Part shown: piece after piece, positions 41,174 through 41,291 of the stretch
How the letters are laid out: each line of letters opens with the position of its first letter
Numbering within the stretch: the stretch's first letter is position 1
Assembly: GCF_020595095.1 (NCBI RefSeq)
Contig: NZ_JAJDOP010000022.1
Location: forward strand, 1 to 41,291
Reading direction: 5' to 3'
DNA length: 41,291 bases
Source: Microvirga rosea
Lineage (GTDB): Bacteria; Pseudomonadota; Alphaproteobacteria; Rhizobiales; Beijerinckiaceae
The notes under the pieces: generated by a model
Told to the model about the DNA's origin: nothing
The model's database searches: none
Seen by the model: only the letters and a program-made list of their open reading frames with translations
Program-made: the position numbers and the translations under genes

Positions 41174-41291
41174 ATGACGCAGGCATCGAAAAGGCAACGG
41201 GAAGAAAGCACAGAGGTTTATGACGCTCTGAAAGCTTGCAGCCCTTCATTCATTGGCGTCGCGGTGTTTTCCGCGGTGGTCAACATTCTGG
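41174..41291 (+). CDS. Type I secretion ABC permease/ATPase (PrtD/HlyB-like), 5' end only
   Basis: Open from ATG 41174 (ribosome site AGGACGAG) to the window edge, 39 codons. The sequence ALKACSPSFIGVAVFSAVVN IL matches the first transmembrane region of type I secretion exporters of the PrtD family (typically FIGVxLFSxVINxLMLTGxxFMLQVYDRVL). These inner-membrane ATPases export RTX proteins without a Sec signal, together with a membrane-fusion protein and TolC. It could serve the RTX protein at 15971, about 21 kb away. The ATPase domain and partners are outside the window. Confidence 0.7.
   Translation, partial: MTQASKRQREESTEVYDALKACSPSFIGVAVFSAVVNIL

Overview
The window looks like chromosome or large-replicon sequence from a GC-rich alphaproteobacterium of the Rhizobiales, probably Methylobacteriaceae-like (Microvirga or Methylobacterium relatives). 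The pointers are the short flagellins with the N-terminal sequence MSSLLTNTSAM, the many regulators and hydrolases, and a flagellin leader of the type known from Rhizobiales. The genus is an inference; no rRNA or other taxonomic marker is present.

Layout. (1) 1-1273, minus: start of a large autotransporter-type beta-strand-repeat surface protein, cut by the window edge. (2) 1.8-6.8 kb: metabolic and accessory genes: a secreted alpha/beta hydrolase; an ArsR-type regulator divergent from a NIPSNAP - ABM monooxygenase - EamA exporter operon; a DUF1697 protein; a lipocalin. (3) 7.2-8.6 kb, minus: a 420-residue leucyl-tRNA synthetase-like protein lacking the editing domain and much of the anticodon-binding domain, preceded by a putative leaderless leader peptide and a hairpin that can mask its ribosome-binding site. 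(4) 8.85-13.4 kb: a decaying stretch with broken SRAP, GNAT and folC-like genes around intact catB, GNAT and NUDIX genes. (5) 13.4-15.4 kb: AraC regulator divergent from an alpha/beta hydrolase. (6) 15.97-20.25 kb: a 1427-residue RTX/cadherin protein with seven tandem modules of about 108-127 residues. A type I secretion ABC exporter begins at 41174, at the right edge.

(7) 21.1-40.1 kb is the most striking part: two near-identical flagellin genes, each behind the same 51-bp structured leader, bracket about 14 kb of sugar-nucleotide, methyltransferase, radical-SAM and glycosyltransferase genes. A TPR-GT41 (O-GlcNAc-transferase/SPINDLY-type) gene follows the second flagellin. The set rfbF, rfbG, a C-methyltransferase, an rfbC-like epimerase and a later SDR reductase could make a CDP-linked, C-methylated 6-deoxyhexose. 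O-methyltransferase-type genes (TylF, CmcI, two FkbM), a radical SAM/SPASM enzyme and GT2 and GT4 transferases could elaborate it, and the GT41 enzyme could attach sugar to flagellin Ser/Thr. I read it as a flagellin-glycosylation island. Next to the first flagellin is a NadM-Nudix-like protein whose two catalytic motifs are both degenerate.

The island looks more AT-rich than the left part of the window (judged by eye), which fits horizontal acquisition. IS3-type transposase debris lies just beyond its right edge. No tRNA, rRNA, CRISPR array or complete insertion sequence was seen.
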